A stretch of DNA of 18,974 bases, taken from assembly GCA_964568345.1 (NCBI GenBank), contig CAZMPG010000025.1:1-18974 (forward strand). The letters run 5' to 3'. Origin of the DNA: UBA12088 sp964568345. Lineage in GTDB: Bacteria; Patescibacteriota; Minisyncoccia; Phycocordibacterales; UBA12088. Position numbers and translations under genes: made by a program. Under the pieces are notes generated by a model, which did not search any database, was not told where the DNA came from, and saw only the letters and a list, made by a program, of their open reading frames with translations. Positions 7,213 to 14,844 of the stretch are shown here, one piece after another. The number at the start of each line of letters is the position of its first letter. The stretch's first letter is position 1.

Positions 7213-9003
7213 CTACTGCTGCGGAGGCTGCGCCTGGCGCTCCCGTACCGCGCTCCGCTCGAGCCATGCAATGATGATAAAGAGTGTCCCGATGCCGATG
7301 AACGTCACGACCCTTCCGGCGAGGCTCAGCATCGCCACCTCCACGAGGAGGAGCCGCCCCACCACGAACGTGATGAGAATGCCCGCGGCGGTGCGCCGCC
7401 AGCGCTCACCCGTCTGCTTGCCGGTCATGTAGAGGTAGGCTGCTGCGAGCGTGTAGAGGGTGAGTGAAATGAAAGTACCGCTGTCTCGCGTCGCTGCAAG
7501 TGCATGGGGCACGAGCCAAGCAAGTACCGCAGCGTAGCAGCCGGTAACCGTGTACGCGATGTGTGCGGTGAATGTGCATATGCTCTTCCCCTCGTTTCTA
7601 AAGAGGCTGCCGACGAGGAATGCCGTGAGAAGCGCGAGGAGGAGTACCGCCGCGTGCTCGTGGAGAACACCGGTTCGCCACTCAGGCGCACCCATACTCT
7701 GAAAGGAGAGCAAAATCGGTATGAGCGAGGGGGACATGAGGAAGGGGACGCTCTCCACACGCCGCGTGATACGGTACCCCACGACGAGGAGGAGTGCCGC
7801 TTCGATGAAGGCTGCGATTGTGAGCACGGCACCCTCGAGCTCGAGCGCAGTCGCCACGCCGAGAAGCGCCACCCCAACACCCGCATACGCGTAGAAAAAC
7901 TCAATCGCTGCACCGGCATGCACCGCACGGTACGCACCACCCGCAAACACGATAGCCCACACGGCGCAGAGGAGGCTCTGCCAGGCGGGGTCTGCTGCCG
8001 CGAGGATCCACACGAGGAGGTGGCCACCGGAAAGGAGCGCCACGGCGAGGTCTGCGGTCTTTACCTTGCTCACCCGCATGCCGACCACGGAAACGAAGAA
8101 GTAGAGCGCCGCGAAGCCGAATGCAAAAAGGAGCCCGGTGTCGGCAACGTCCGAGAAGTGATTGATATCCACCGCATAGGGCAGACCGTAGAGGAATACG
8201 AGGGCGTACGAGAGCAGTACCACCGGCCGCCAACCCGTTACCGCAGCGACCCACACCGCCCCGAGCGAGAGCACAAGGAGGTACGTCATGAGACCGGCAA
8301 GCGATGGCTCCGGGCTATTGGTGAGGAGTGGCGCGATACCCGCGAGGAGGACGTTCGCGTGCGCGAGGCTAGGACGGCGATACTGAAGCGCAGTGAGCCC
8401 GAGGAGGGCCGCGGTGCCGAACATGCCAAGGAGTGCGATGAGTGGCGTGAAGAGGTCGTAGAGCTCACGCGCCGCGTAGAGCGTGAGGATCACCGTCGCC
8501 GCGCCCACGACCATGAGGGTACTCCCCTGGGTTGTGTACGTGCGCATGCGCCGGCTCCCGATGATGAGCACGAGGGCTCCAGCACAGAGACCTATGGTGA
8601 CACGCCCCAGCTCGCCTATCCAGGCCTGCGCTACCGCGAAGCTCACGAACCACCCCATACCGAGAATCACGAGAAAACCACCGAGCTTCATGAGCCAGTC
8701 GGTGCGACACCAGGCAATGAATCGCTCGAGTGTATTCGGCTCAATCGGCGCGGGTGGTTCTGCCGCAGCGTGCGGTGAGGTCATCGTCTTGTGCTCGAGG
8801 GGTGCCCGTGGCACATCCTCACGGGCGACTGTGACTCGTGGTGCTGCGTGTGTAGCATCATCACCCACGGCGCTGCCAAGCGCAGCTGTAGCACGCTGGA
8901 GGTACTGCTCGATGTGCTCCACTCGCCGCGTGAGGCTACTCGTACGGAGGTACAGAGAGATTCCGCTGAACAGCGCAACTACGAGAATGATGAGGAATTC
9001 CAT
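7213..9003 (-). CDS. DUF2339 family multi-pass membrane protein
   Basis: The 596 aa product starts with a membrane segment (residues 1-18), a short coiled-coil-like stretch (about 25-44) and an alanine/proline-rich linker to about 92. A long run of membrane helices then fills the rest. The signature near 105-150 (DWLMKLGGFLVILGMGWF, then AWIGELGRVTIG) is characteristic of DUF2339, a large integral membrane family of unknown function. ATG at 9003 is preceded by AAGGGG inside the end of the upstream gene, nine bases away, and only six bases separate the two genes, so they share an operon. In the family the N-terminal helix and coiled coil are common. The biochemical role is unknown; the context ties it to surface-protein assembly or envelope stability (inference). 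Confidence 0.88.
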   Translation of the reverse strand: MEFLIILVVALFSGISLYLRTSSLTRRVEHIEQYLQRATAALGSAVGDDATHAAPRVTVAREDVPRAPLEHKTMTSPHAAAEPPAPIEPNTLERFIAWCRTDWLMKLGGFLVILGMGWFVSFAVAQAWIGELGRVTIGLCAGALVLIIGSRRMRTYTTQGSTLMVVGAATVILTLYAARELYDLFTPLIALLGMFGTAALLGLTALQYRRPSLAHANVLLAGIAPLLTNSPEPSLAGLMTYLLVLSLGAVWVAAVTGWRPVVLLSYALVFLYGLPYAVDINHFSDVADTGLLFAFGFAALYFFVSVVGMRVSKVKTADLAVALLSGGHLLVWILAAADPAWQSLLCAVWAIVFAGGAYRAVHAGAAIEFFYAYAGVGVALLGVATALELEGAVLTIAAFIEAALLLVVGYRITRRVESVPFLMSPSLIPILLSFQSMGAPEWRTGVLHEHAAVLLLALLTAFLVGSLFRNEGKSICTFTAHIAYTVTGCYAAVLAWLVPHALAATRDSGTFISLTLYTLAAAYLYMTGKQTGERWRRTAAGILITFVVGRLLLVEVAMLSLAGRVVTFIGIGTLFIIIAWLERSAVRERQAQPPQQ

Positions 9004-9009
9004 AGGGCA

Positions 9010-11148
9010 CTACCCCTTCATACCATCGGATACCCACAGTACGATGGGCACCCGTATGGGGGTATTCACAAATTCACCCGTCACCACGACGCTGCCGGTA
9101 TACTTGCCGTATGCGAGCCCCGTTGCGTGCGCCGTTACAGGAATCACAACTTCTTCGCCCGCACGCAATGTGGGCATGACCATGGTGAGTGCACTGAGCG
9201 AACTCCTAGAGAAACCGACCGCAAATAAACCGGTTCCGCTCTCCACCCGCACCTGGTACGCCGCCGTATGACCGGTCTTGTTGATGAGCTTAAGCCCCTG
9301 GGTCTGTGACGGATAGTACCCCGTGGGCGTGGACGAAAACGTGAGGTGGTCAGGCACGGCACGCATTGTTGCGGACGTATCCTCGCGAACATTGAGCTTG
9401 ATGGGGATCCGTACTGGTGACTCTGCAAAATCCCCCGCAAGGAGCATGGCAGCGCGGTATATGCCCACGGGGAGACCCGTGTGATCCACCGACACTCCCA
9501 TCCCCATGACACCCTTCGGGTCAACGTGTAACACTTCCTTGGTGTATCCGGTATTGATCCATGCGGGCTGTTCCCCATCAAACGCTATCTGGTACGACAA
9601 CGTTTGGTTCGTCGGGTTCTTCACCTCAAAATAAAATTGCTCATCGTCCCCGACCCGATTCTCGTTCACAATGCGGTCGAACGAAACGGAGTCTGCAGTT
9701 ACCTCAAGCACGCCGTCCCTGGTATCAGAAGGGAGTACGGTGACTTTTGTCCTCTCGGTTGTGCCAATTCTTTCTTGATCCGAACCAAACGCCACCACAT
9801 CAAAATAGAACGTCCCACCCACGGGGTCTGTGTACCACTCCCGCCAGAGAAAGGGGTTTTCTCTAACCGAAATACGCGTCTTTTCACCACAACCAAAAGA
9901 AGCTTTCGCCTCTACCGTAGACCGATCAGACGGACACAGGGTGGTAAGTGTAAGGTCTGTGACCTGAGGATTGTTAATTTGTATTTTGTAGGTCACCCCT
10001 TCACCCGAACGGATGGTGGTATCTGACACGGTGACCGTGACAGGACGCGCATCGACAATCTTCAACACGACACTGTTGCGCACACTAGTGTCGATCGGCA
10101 TATCTGGATTCACTACATAAGCGGTAATGCTGTCTTTGTAGTCTGCATCCTTCGGAAGAAGGAAGCGGAGTGATGACCCATCAAGGGCGACCTTGGTGGG
10201 TGTGATGCGGTCTACCGACGCGCCATCAACCCCAACGTACGCGTCGGGAGCGAAGTTTTTTCCCGTGAACGTGACGCGTGTCTCTCCATCGAGCGGTACG
10301 GTCGAGGGATCTACAGAATAGATAATCGGACCCTTATACGGCGGGGGTGTGACGGAATCATCGACAAAGTTCACCGTGACGCTGTCAACCGCAGGTGGCA
10401 CCTTGCCACTACTTGCACCACAGGTGAGCGTGTAGCTGGCTACACCTGTTTTCTCATCCCCTACCAATATCGACTCGGAGCCACTCACCCCCTTTCTTCC
10501 ATTCCAACTTGTAGCACCCAACGCAGTGACCGCATTACCCGAAGCAGTACAGTAGTCCGCGTTGGTTGAGTGCCATGAAAAGGTCGCGTACGAACCTCCG
10601 GGACGTGAGAGCGGACCGTCAGAACCATCTATAGTAAGGTCGACGGTTGGTCGCGCGATGCACATGCGCACCAACCCGGCGCGTGTCTGGGCCCCCACCG
10701 CTCCGTACCCGGTCGTCGCCGGCGTGCCTGAGGTCACGATGCCTGACTGGGCCTGGAAACGCTGCACCGCACGCTCGGTTGCCGCATCGAAGTACCCGGA
10801 CACCGCACCCTCTGGGTAGAGGCTCCTGTCCGCCGCGAGCGCGCGCTGGAGTGTGGCTACCTCCGTGCCCCGTGAGCCGAGCATGATACGGGGCCCCTGC
10901 GAGGGCATGCACACCACGCCCCCTCCCGTGCTCCCGGTACCGCCGGCACTTCCGTGCTGCGCCGCGAGTGCGCGGGCCGCATCCACCTTATCAGGCGCAA
11001 TGATGTCGAGCGCAATGAAAAGGTTGACGATGTCTGCGATGGTGAGCTCGGCGGCACGTACCTGTGGCGCACCCACTATTGCAGCGCTGGCACAGAGCAC
11101 GCTGAGCGCTGCCCCAAACAGCGCACGACGAAAGCAGGTAAGATCCAT
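9010..11148 (-). CDS. Secreted multi-domain surface protein with N-terminal wall-binding module
   Basis: This 712 aa protein heads the surface block. It has a signal peptide (1-33) and then a short helix motif (about 35-63, IVNLFIALDIIAPDKVDAAR) closely matching one in the 986 aa neighbour. A peptidoglycan-binding-1-like domain follows (about 85-162, LGSRGTEVATLQRAL, GAQTRAGL). After it come an Ig-like domain (about 167-261, with the WHSTNADYCTASG pattern), an IPT/TIG-like domain (about 272-366) and a beta-rich region (368-475). Two related C-terminal domains (about 480-588 and 592-706) end alike (GLPVGIYRAAML and GLAYGKYTGSVV, each followed by P(V/I)R(I/V)PI); they resemble BACON-type Ig folds. 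ATG at 11148 has no ribosome binding site, but a TATACC box ends six bases upstream, so the mRNA may be leaderless. The middle of the gene (about 9600-10100) looks more AT-rich than its neighbours. Confidence 0.83.
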   Translation of the reverse strand: MDLTCFRRALFGAALSVLCASAAIVGAPQVRAAELTIADIVNLFIALDIIAPDKVDAARALAAQHGSAGGTGSTGGGVVCMPSQGPRIMLGSRGTEVATLQRALAADRSLYPEGAVSGYFDAATERAVQRFQAQSGIVTSGTPATTGYGAVGAQTRAGLVRMCIARPTVDLTIDGSDGPLSRPGGSYATFSWHSTNADYCTASGNAVTALGATSWNGRKGVSGSESILVGDEKTGVASYTLTCGASSGKVPPAVDSVTVNFVDDSVTPPPYKGPIIYSVDPSTVPLDGETRVTFTGKNFAPDAYVGVDGASVDRITPTKVALDGSSLRFLLPKDADYKDSITAYVVNPDMPIDTSVRNSVVLKIVDARPVTVTVSDTTIRSGEGVTYKIQINNPQVTDLTLTTLCPSDRSTVEAKASFGCGEKTRISVRENPFLWREWYTDPVGGTFYFDVVAFGSDQERIGTTERTKVTVLPSDTRDGVLEVTADSVSFDRIVNENRVGDDEQFYFEVKNPTNQTLSYQIAFDGEQPAWINTGYTKEVLHVDPKGVMGMGVSVDHTGLPVGIYRAAMLLAGDFAESPVRIPIKLNVREDTSATMRAVPDHLTFSSTPTGYYPSQTQGLKLINKTGHTAAYQVRVESGTGLFAVGFSRSSLSALTMVMPTLRAGEEVVIPVTAHATGLAYGKYTGSVVVTGEFVNTPIRVPIVLWVSDGMKG

Positions 11149-11197
11149 ACGTATGGTATAGAGTTAACGAGTATGAGCACATACTACACCATACGTA
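11148..11197 (-). promoter_or_regulatory. Nested inverted repeats over the surface-operon promoter
   Basis: A 10 bp outer repeat (TACGTATGGT at 11148-11157 with ACCATACGTA at 11188-11197) encloses a 6 bp inner hairpin (AGTATG at 11170-11175, CATACT at 11180-11185, loop AGCA) and a GTTAAC palindrome. The - strand TATACC box (11155-11160), six bases before the ATG, lies in the left outer arm. It could be an operator for a dimeric regulator or an RNA/cruciform structure. The rest of the 100-base gap to glyA shows no clear terminator. Confidence 0.4.
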
Positions 11198-11248
11198 CGT
11201 CATCCGTCTCCCACCTTGTACACAGCAAGCGCTGCGCGAGGAGCAAAC

Positions 11249-12517
11249 CTACCCAAATACCTCCGGTATCGGGTGTGCCTCGGCAAGTGCGCGAACATCG
11301 GCGCGGATCGCCGCCTTCTTCTTCTCGTCGTGCCGCGCCTCCAGGGCATCAAGCATGAGATGCGCGACCGTCGTAGCCCCGTCCTCCCCGAAGCCACGGG
11401 TGGTCATGGCGGGCGTGCCGAACCGGATACCCGAGGGATCGAGCGGTGGGCGGGTATCGTCGGCGATGACGTTCTTGTTTACCGTAATACCCACCTCGTC
11501 GAGCACCACTTCCGCTTCCCTGCCAGAGACCCCGAGCGAGCCGAACACATCGGCGAGGATGAGGTGGTTACTGGTGCCGCCACCGATCATCCGCACGCCG
11601 CGCTCACGAAAGACGCGCTCCATCGCTTTCGCGTTCGCCAGGATAGCCGCCGCGTACACCGGGAAAGAGGGTCGGAGCGCCTCACCGAAGCAGATCGCTT
11701 TCGCAGCGACAACGTTCATGTGCGGGCCTCCCTGGAAGCCGGGAAACACCGCCTTATCAACCTTTTTCGCGATCTCCCCATCCTCCCGCACGAGCACCAT
11801 GCCGCCGCGCGGGCCCCGGAGGGTCTTGTGCGTCGTCGTCGTCATGAGGTCGAAGCCCGCAGCGAAGGGGTTCTTCGCGACGCCGCCCGCGATGAGCCCT
11901 GCGATGTGCGCAACGTCTGCCATCACGATTGCCCCAACCTCCCTCCCGATCGCCACAAAGCGGTCGTAGTTGAGCTCACGGCTGTACGCGGAGAAGCCCG
12001 CGAGGATGAGCTTCGGCCGCTCTCGCTTAGCGACCTCGCGCATGTTGTCGTAGTCTATCTCGCCCGTATCGGGGTCCTTCATGTTGTAGCGCACGAAGCG
12101 AAAGACTTTCGTCATTGCGGTAACCGGATGCCCATGGGTCAAGTGTCCCCCATGGGAGAGGTCCATCCCCATGACCGTGTCGCCCGGCTCCAGGAGTGCG
12201 AAGTAGGTCGCTATGTTTGCGGGCGCACCGGAAAGGGGCTGCACGTTTGCGTGTGCGCAGCCAAAAAGCTGCTTGGCTCGCTCAATAGCGAGCCGCTCCA
12301 CCGCATCGGTATACTCCTGCCCGCCGTAGTAGCGCTTCCCCGGGTACCCCTCCGCATACTTATTCGTCAACACGGAGCCGAGCGCCTCCCGCACCGCGCG
12401 CGAGACGTAGTTCTCGCTCGGGATGAGCTCGAGCCCCTCGGCCTCGCGCCGCTCTTCGCCCGCAAGTGCGTCGTACACCGCGCGATCTTGTTCATGTATC
12501 CGGGAATAGTGGTCCAT
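11249..12517 (-). CDS. glyA: Serine hydroxymethyltransferase
   Basis: The 422 aa cytoplasmic PLP enzyme converts serine and tetrahydrofolate to glycine and 5,10-methylene-tetrahydrofolate, the one-carbon donor that ThyA consumes. Recognisable family motifs are LIPSENYVSRAV near the N-terminus, GYPGKRYYGG, the ADVAHIAGLIA segment that holds the PLP-stacking and ring-binding residues, and TTTTHKTLRGPRGG with the Schiff-base lysine at about K231. The length is normal for bacterial GlyA. I chose ATG at 12517 (MDHYSRIHEQD), which matches usual N-termini. A GTG at 12538 would add a cysteine/tryptophan-rich 7-residue lead that looks unnatural. It follows thyA by 27 bases and is the last gene of the thymidylate operon. 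No terminator with a T tract is seen after it. Confidence 0.97.
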   Translation of the reverse strand: MDHYSRIHEQDRAVYDALAGEERREAEGLELIPSENYVSRAVREALGSVLTNKYAEGYPGKRYYGGQEYTDAVERLAIERAKQLFGCAHANVQPLSGAPANIATYFALLEPGDTVMGMDLSHGGHLTHGHPVTAMTKVFRFVRYNMKDPDTGEIDYDNMREVAKRERPKLILAGFSAYSRELNYDRFVAIGREVGAIVMADVAHIAGLIAGGVAKNPFAAGFDLMTTTTHKTLRGPRGGMVLVREDGEIAKKVDKAVFPGFQGGPHMNVVAAKAICFGEALRPSFPVYAAAILANAKAMERVFRERGVRMIGGGTSNHLILADVFGSLGVSGREAEVVLDEVGITVNKNVIADDTRPPLDPSGIRFGTPAMTTRGFGEDGATTVAHLMLDALEARHDEKKKAAIRADVRALAEAHPIPEVFG

Positions 12518-12544
12518 ACAACCACACCAGCATACCACGGAGCA

Positions 12545-13513
12545 CTACGCGCCGTGGAGCGCCTCGTTGTACCCCCCCGCAGCGGTGAAGGGCGCTTTGA
12601 TGGTGCGCTCCGGCTCGTACCCCGACAGGTGCACGTGTTCTGGCCGAAAATCATCGAGCTCGCGCACCGACTCGTCTACAACAAGCGACGGGAAAGGGTG
12701 CGGGGTACGGAGGAGCTGCTCTCGCGCTGCGTCGAAGTGGTTCTCGTAGAGGTGCACATCGCCAAACGTGTGGACAAACTCGCCCACTTCCCTGCCGAGG
12801 ACCCGCGCAATCACGTGGGTGAGGAGCGCATAGCTTGCGATGTTGAACGGTACGCCGAGGAAGATGTCGGCGCTCCGCTGGTAGAGCTGGAGACACACCT
12901 TTCCGTGCTTTATGTTCACCTGGTAGAGGTTGTGGCAGATGGGGAACCGCGCGCCCTTACCCGGCTGCGCCATTGCGTAGAGGTACGGCGGGTCCCATGA
13001 GGTGACGAGTGTGTTGTGGGCGTCCGGATCCTTGCGGAGCTCGTCAATGACCCACCCGAGCTGGTCGACCGTCCGTCCACCGGGAGCGGGCCACCGCCGC
13101 CAGAGCTCGCCGTAGATGTGGGGCAGCTCGCCGTGCATTGCAGCAAACGCAGCATCGCTTGCGATGCGGCTCACGAATTCCTCTTTCGAGAGCGCCGCCG
13201 CCTGCCCTGCGGCGACGAGCTCGCCATATATCCGGTACGGGTAGTCATCCCAGATGTGTACGTCGTTATCAACAAGGTACTTGATGTTCGACTGCCCTGA
13301 GAAAAACCAGTAGAGCTCGTAAAGTACCCCCTTAAAGTACACCCGCTTCGTGGTGAGGAGCGGAAACCCTCCGCTGAGGTCGAACCGTATCTGCCGCCCA
13401 AAGAGGCTGTACGTCGCGACGCCGGTTCCCTTGTCGACCTGCTTCTCGCCAGAGTCGACTACCTCACGGAGGAGGGAGAGGTACTGGTATTCGGGGTGTT
13501 GCAGAGTGTCCAT
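12545..13513 (-). CDS. thyA: Thymidylate synthase (ThyA type) with unusual phosphate-site residues
   Basis: The 322 aa enzyme should methylate dUMP to dTMP using methylene-tetrahydrofolate. Seen and conserved are TTKR (K56), E66, W88, the catalytic cysteine C193 in PICH, LYQRSADIFLGVPFNIASY (R213, S214, N224) and GDVHLYENH (H254). Compared with the small E. coli enzyme there is an insertion at about 95-128, as in larger ThyA forms. The odd feature is the dUMP-phosphate site. The E. coli R21 position is G29 (K28 beside it), and the two arginines from the partner subunit (R126, R127) are H166 and N167. An extra basic loop (PGKGAR, 184-189) just before the active cysteine might compensate. It follows dcd with a 2-base gap. 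The asparagine that reads uracil is kept, so dUMP remains the likely substrate. Confidence 0.93.
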   Translation of the reverse strand: MDTLQHPEYQYLSLLREVVDSGEKQVDKGTGVATYSLFGRQIRFDLSGGFPLLTTKRVYFKGVLYELYWFFSGQSNIKYLVDNDVHIWDDYPYRIYGELVAAGQAAALSKEEFVSRIASDAAFAAMHGELPHIYGELWRRWPAPGGRTVDQLGWVIDELRKDPDAHNTLVTSWDPPYLYAMAQPGKGARFPICHNLYQVNIKHGKVCLQLYQRSADIFLGVPFNIASYALLTHVIARVLGREVGEFVHTFGDVHLYENHFDAAREQLLRTPHPFPSLVVDESVRELDDFRPEHVHLSGYEPERTIKAPFTAAGGYNEALHGA

Positions 13514-13515
13514 GG

Positions 13516-14070
13516 CTACTTGCTCTCACCCTTCGACGGCACGAAGTGCTGCGAGTTTTTCCCATCGTACCGACCGACCACTTCGTACGACTTCGACGCC
13601 GGGCTCTTGAGCTCTGCAAAGAGGAGCTGGGCTATCTGCATGCCTGGGCGGAGGATGATGGGCACGTTGTTCGTATTCACGAGCTCGAAGGTTGGGTGGA
13701 AGTAGTGCCCGGGGTTGAAGAGCATCGCGGTGTTGTGGACGACGAGGCCCGCGCGGGCAAGGCTCGACTTTCCCGAGAGGAGGATGAGGTGTTGCTCATT
13801 CGCGCCAATGTATTCGCGCTGCTTTGCGAGCACGTTCTCGCCCGGGTGGAGCAAAAACGGCTCGCCGTCTTGGATGGTGAGCTTGCGGGTGTTCGGGTAG
13901 CCATTTCGGGCGGGGTCTATCGCCGTCGTCGTGTGGCGGTCTATTACCTCAAACTCATTATCGAGCGTCACGTCGTAGCTTGCGACCGAGAGCTGCTCAC
14001 GGTGGAACGGCTCGATGGTGATCTCCCCCGCTTCGCGCGCCCGCTCGATGTCGGTATCCGAAAGAAACAT
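13516..14070 (-). CDS. dcd: dCTP deaminase (Dcd/DCD-DUT family)
   Basis: The 184 aa protein belongs to the dCTP deaminase/dUTPase fold. Motifs seen are SYDVTLDNEF near the N-terminus, GKSSLARAGLVVH (100-112), the FELVN strand with the expected catalytic glutamate E129, PIILRPGMQIAQLLF (137-151) and a C-terminal YDGKN segment that resembles the family's nucleotide-closing tail. It supplies dUTP, or directly dUMP if bifunctional, to ThyA. Compared with E. coli Dcd, R110 is K101 (as in the bifunctional mycobacterial enzyme), R126 is L117 and D128 is N119. Mono- or bifunctional activity therefore cannot be decided from sequence. No separate dUTPase is encoded in the window. The gene starts 20 bases after the CYTH gene and ends two bases before thyA. 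No good ribosome binding site is seen. Confidence 0.88.
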   Translation of the reverse strand: MFLSDTDIERAREAGEITIEPFHREQLSVASYDVTLDNEFEVIDRHTTTAIDPARNGYPNTRKLTIQDGEPFLLHPGENVLAKQREYIGANEQHLILLSGKSSLARAGLVVHNTAMLFNPGHYFHPTFELVNTNNVPIILRPGMQIAQLLFAELKSPASKSYEVVGRYDGKNSQHFVPSKGESK

Positions 14071-14090
14071 GGTGTGTGGTACTGAGTATC

Positions 14091-14765
14091 CTAGAGCACG
14101 GTAAACGTTCGGTCGGTCCCGTAGTACTCCGCCCAGTGGTCGTTGTAGTAGGCGAACATGCGCTCGAGGCGGTCCTGGGGGAGCTCGACGAGGCCGAGCT
14201 CAGCCATGAGTCCCCGGATACGACCCTGTGCTAATGCAACCTCTGCGGGACTGTCCACCACCTCCTCGAGCTCGGCGACGTACCCATAGCCAGCGTTCCG
14301 ATCCACGGTGAGGTGCAGGCCACGCACGCGGTACTCCTCGCGGTCGCGCGACCACTTCGCCTGGTAACGGTAGCCCGAGCGGAGCACGCGGGCATCGAGC
14401 TCGTCGATGCTGTGGCTAGGTATGCTGCGCTCCAGCTCAATGCGTGCGACACCGTTCTCGCTCGTTGCATCATCAATGCTCGCCTTGAGGACGAGGAGCA
14501 CCGCATCGTCCGTCCTACGGGTGCGCACCGACACGCCCCGCCCCGCCGCAATGCGCGCGAAGCCAGCGCGGTCTTCCTCGCCAAGGAGCGACGCGACCTC
14601 GTGGTACAGGTCTAGAGCACCACCACCGGTGAAGTAGTGGTTGAGCTGGCTGCCGGTGCCGACGAGAATGTACTCGGGGTCAAGGTGCGGCAGGCGCTGC
14701 CGCAGTGCTACCGCCGCCTCTGCCGAGCCGAGCAGCGACTTCACCTCGACCTCGTACGTGTCCAT
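14091..14765 (-). CDS. CYTH domain protein (triphosphate-tunnel family)
   Basis: This 224 aa protein fits the CYTH superfamily, which includes class IV adenylate cyclase, thiamine triphosphatase and inorganic triphosphatase. The signature ExExK is at residues 5-9 (EVEVK). Later charged strands of the tunnel are visible: VRTRR, VLLVLKAS, ARIELERS, a K/R-rich QAKWSRDREEYRV and VAELEEV. The acidic/basic alternation fits metal-triphosphate binding, but the sequence does not say which triphosphate is used. It is the first gene of the dcd-thyA-glyA operon. A TATACT box ends seven bases before ATG, so the transcript may be leaderless. Its presence at the head of a nucleotide operon suggests, without proof, a role in (d)NTP or polyphosphate handling. 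Confidence 0.75.
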   Translation of the reverse strand: MDTYEVEVKSLLGSAEAAVALRQRLPHLDPEYILVGTGSQLNHYFTGGGALDLYHEVASLLGEEDRAGFARIAAGRGVSVRTRRTDDAVLLVLKASIDDATSENGVARIELERSIPSHSIDELDARVLRSGYRYQAKWSRDREEYRVRGLHLTVDRNAGYGYVAELEEVVDSPAEVALAQGRIRGLMAELGLVELPQDRLERMFAYYNDHWAEYYGTDRTFTVL

Positions 14766-14772
14766 GGGTGGT

Positions 14773-14801
14773 AGTATAACGCTCAGCCCGCAACGGCGGA
14801 A
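14773..14801 (-). promoter_or_regulatory. Candidate promoter of the thymidylate operon
   Basis: On the - strand a TATACT box (14773-14778) lies 17 bases from a weak TTCCGC (14796-14801). The -10 ends seven bases before the CYTH ATG, which would place the transcript start at or next to the start codon. There is no ribosome binding site, in keeping with a leaderless message. Confidence 0.35.
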
Positions 14802-14804
14802 GTG

Positions 14805-14833
14805 GTGACAGGGAGCGCAAAACGATGTAGCCT
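14805..14833 (+). promoter_or_regulatory. Candidate promoter of folA
   Basis: GTGACA (14805-14810, five of six consensus bases) is followed after 17 bases by TAGCCT (14828-14833, three of six). A start near 14840 would give a leader of about 99 bases that begins just before the inverted repeat at 14845-14938. It is divergent from and partly overlaps the CYTH promoter region. Confidence 0.35.
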
Positions 14834-14844
14834 AGGGGAACTGG

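Noticed and set aside
6426..7274. 282-codon open frame on the + strand
   Set aside because: It is antisense to the thrombospondin-repeat gene, Arg-rich and without motifs.
7504..8778. 424-codon open frame on the + strand
   Set aside because: It is antisense to the clear DUF2339 membrane protein, with a composition dominated by Glu, Arg and His.
11216..13000. 594-codon open frame on the + strand
   Set aside because: It is antisense to glyA and thyA, whose motifs are unmistakable. It is a frame shadow in GC-rich sequence.
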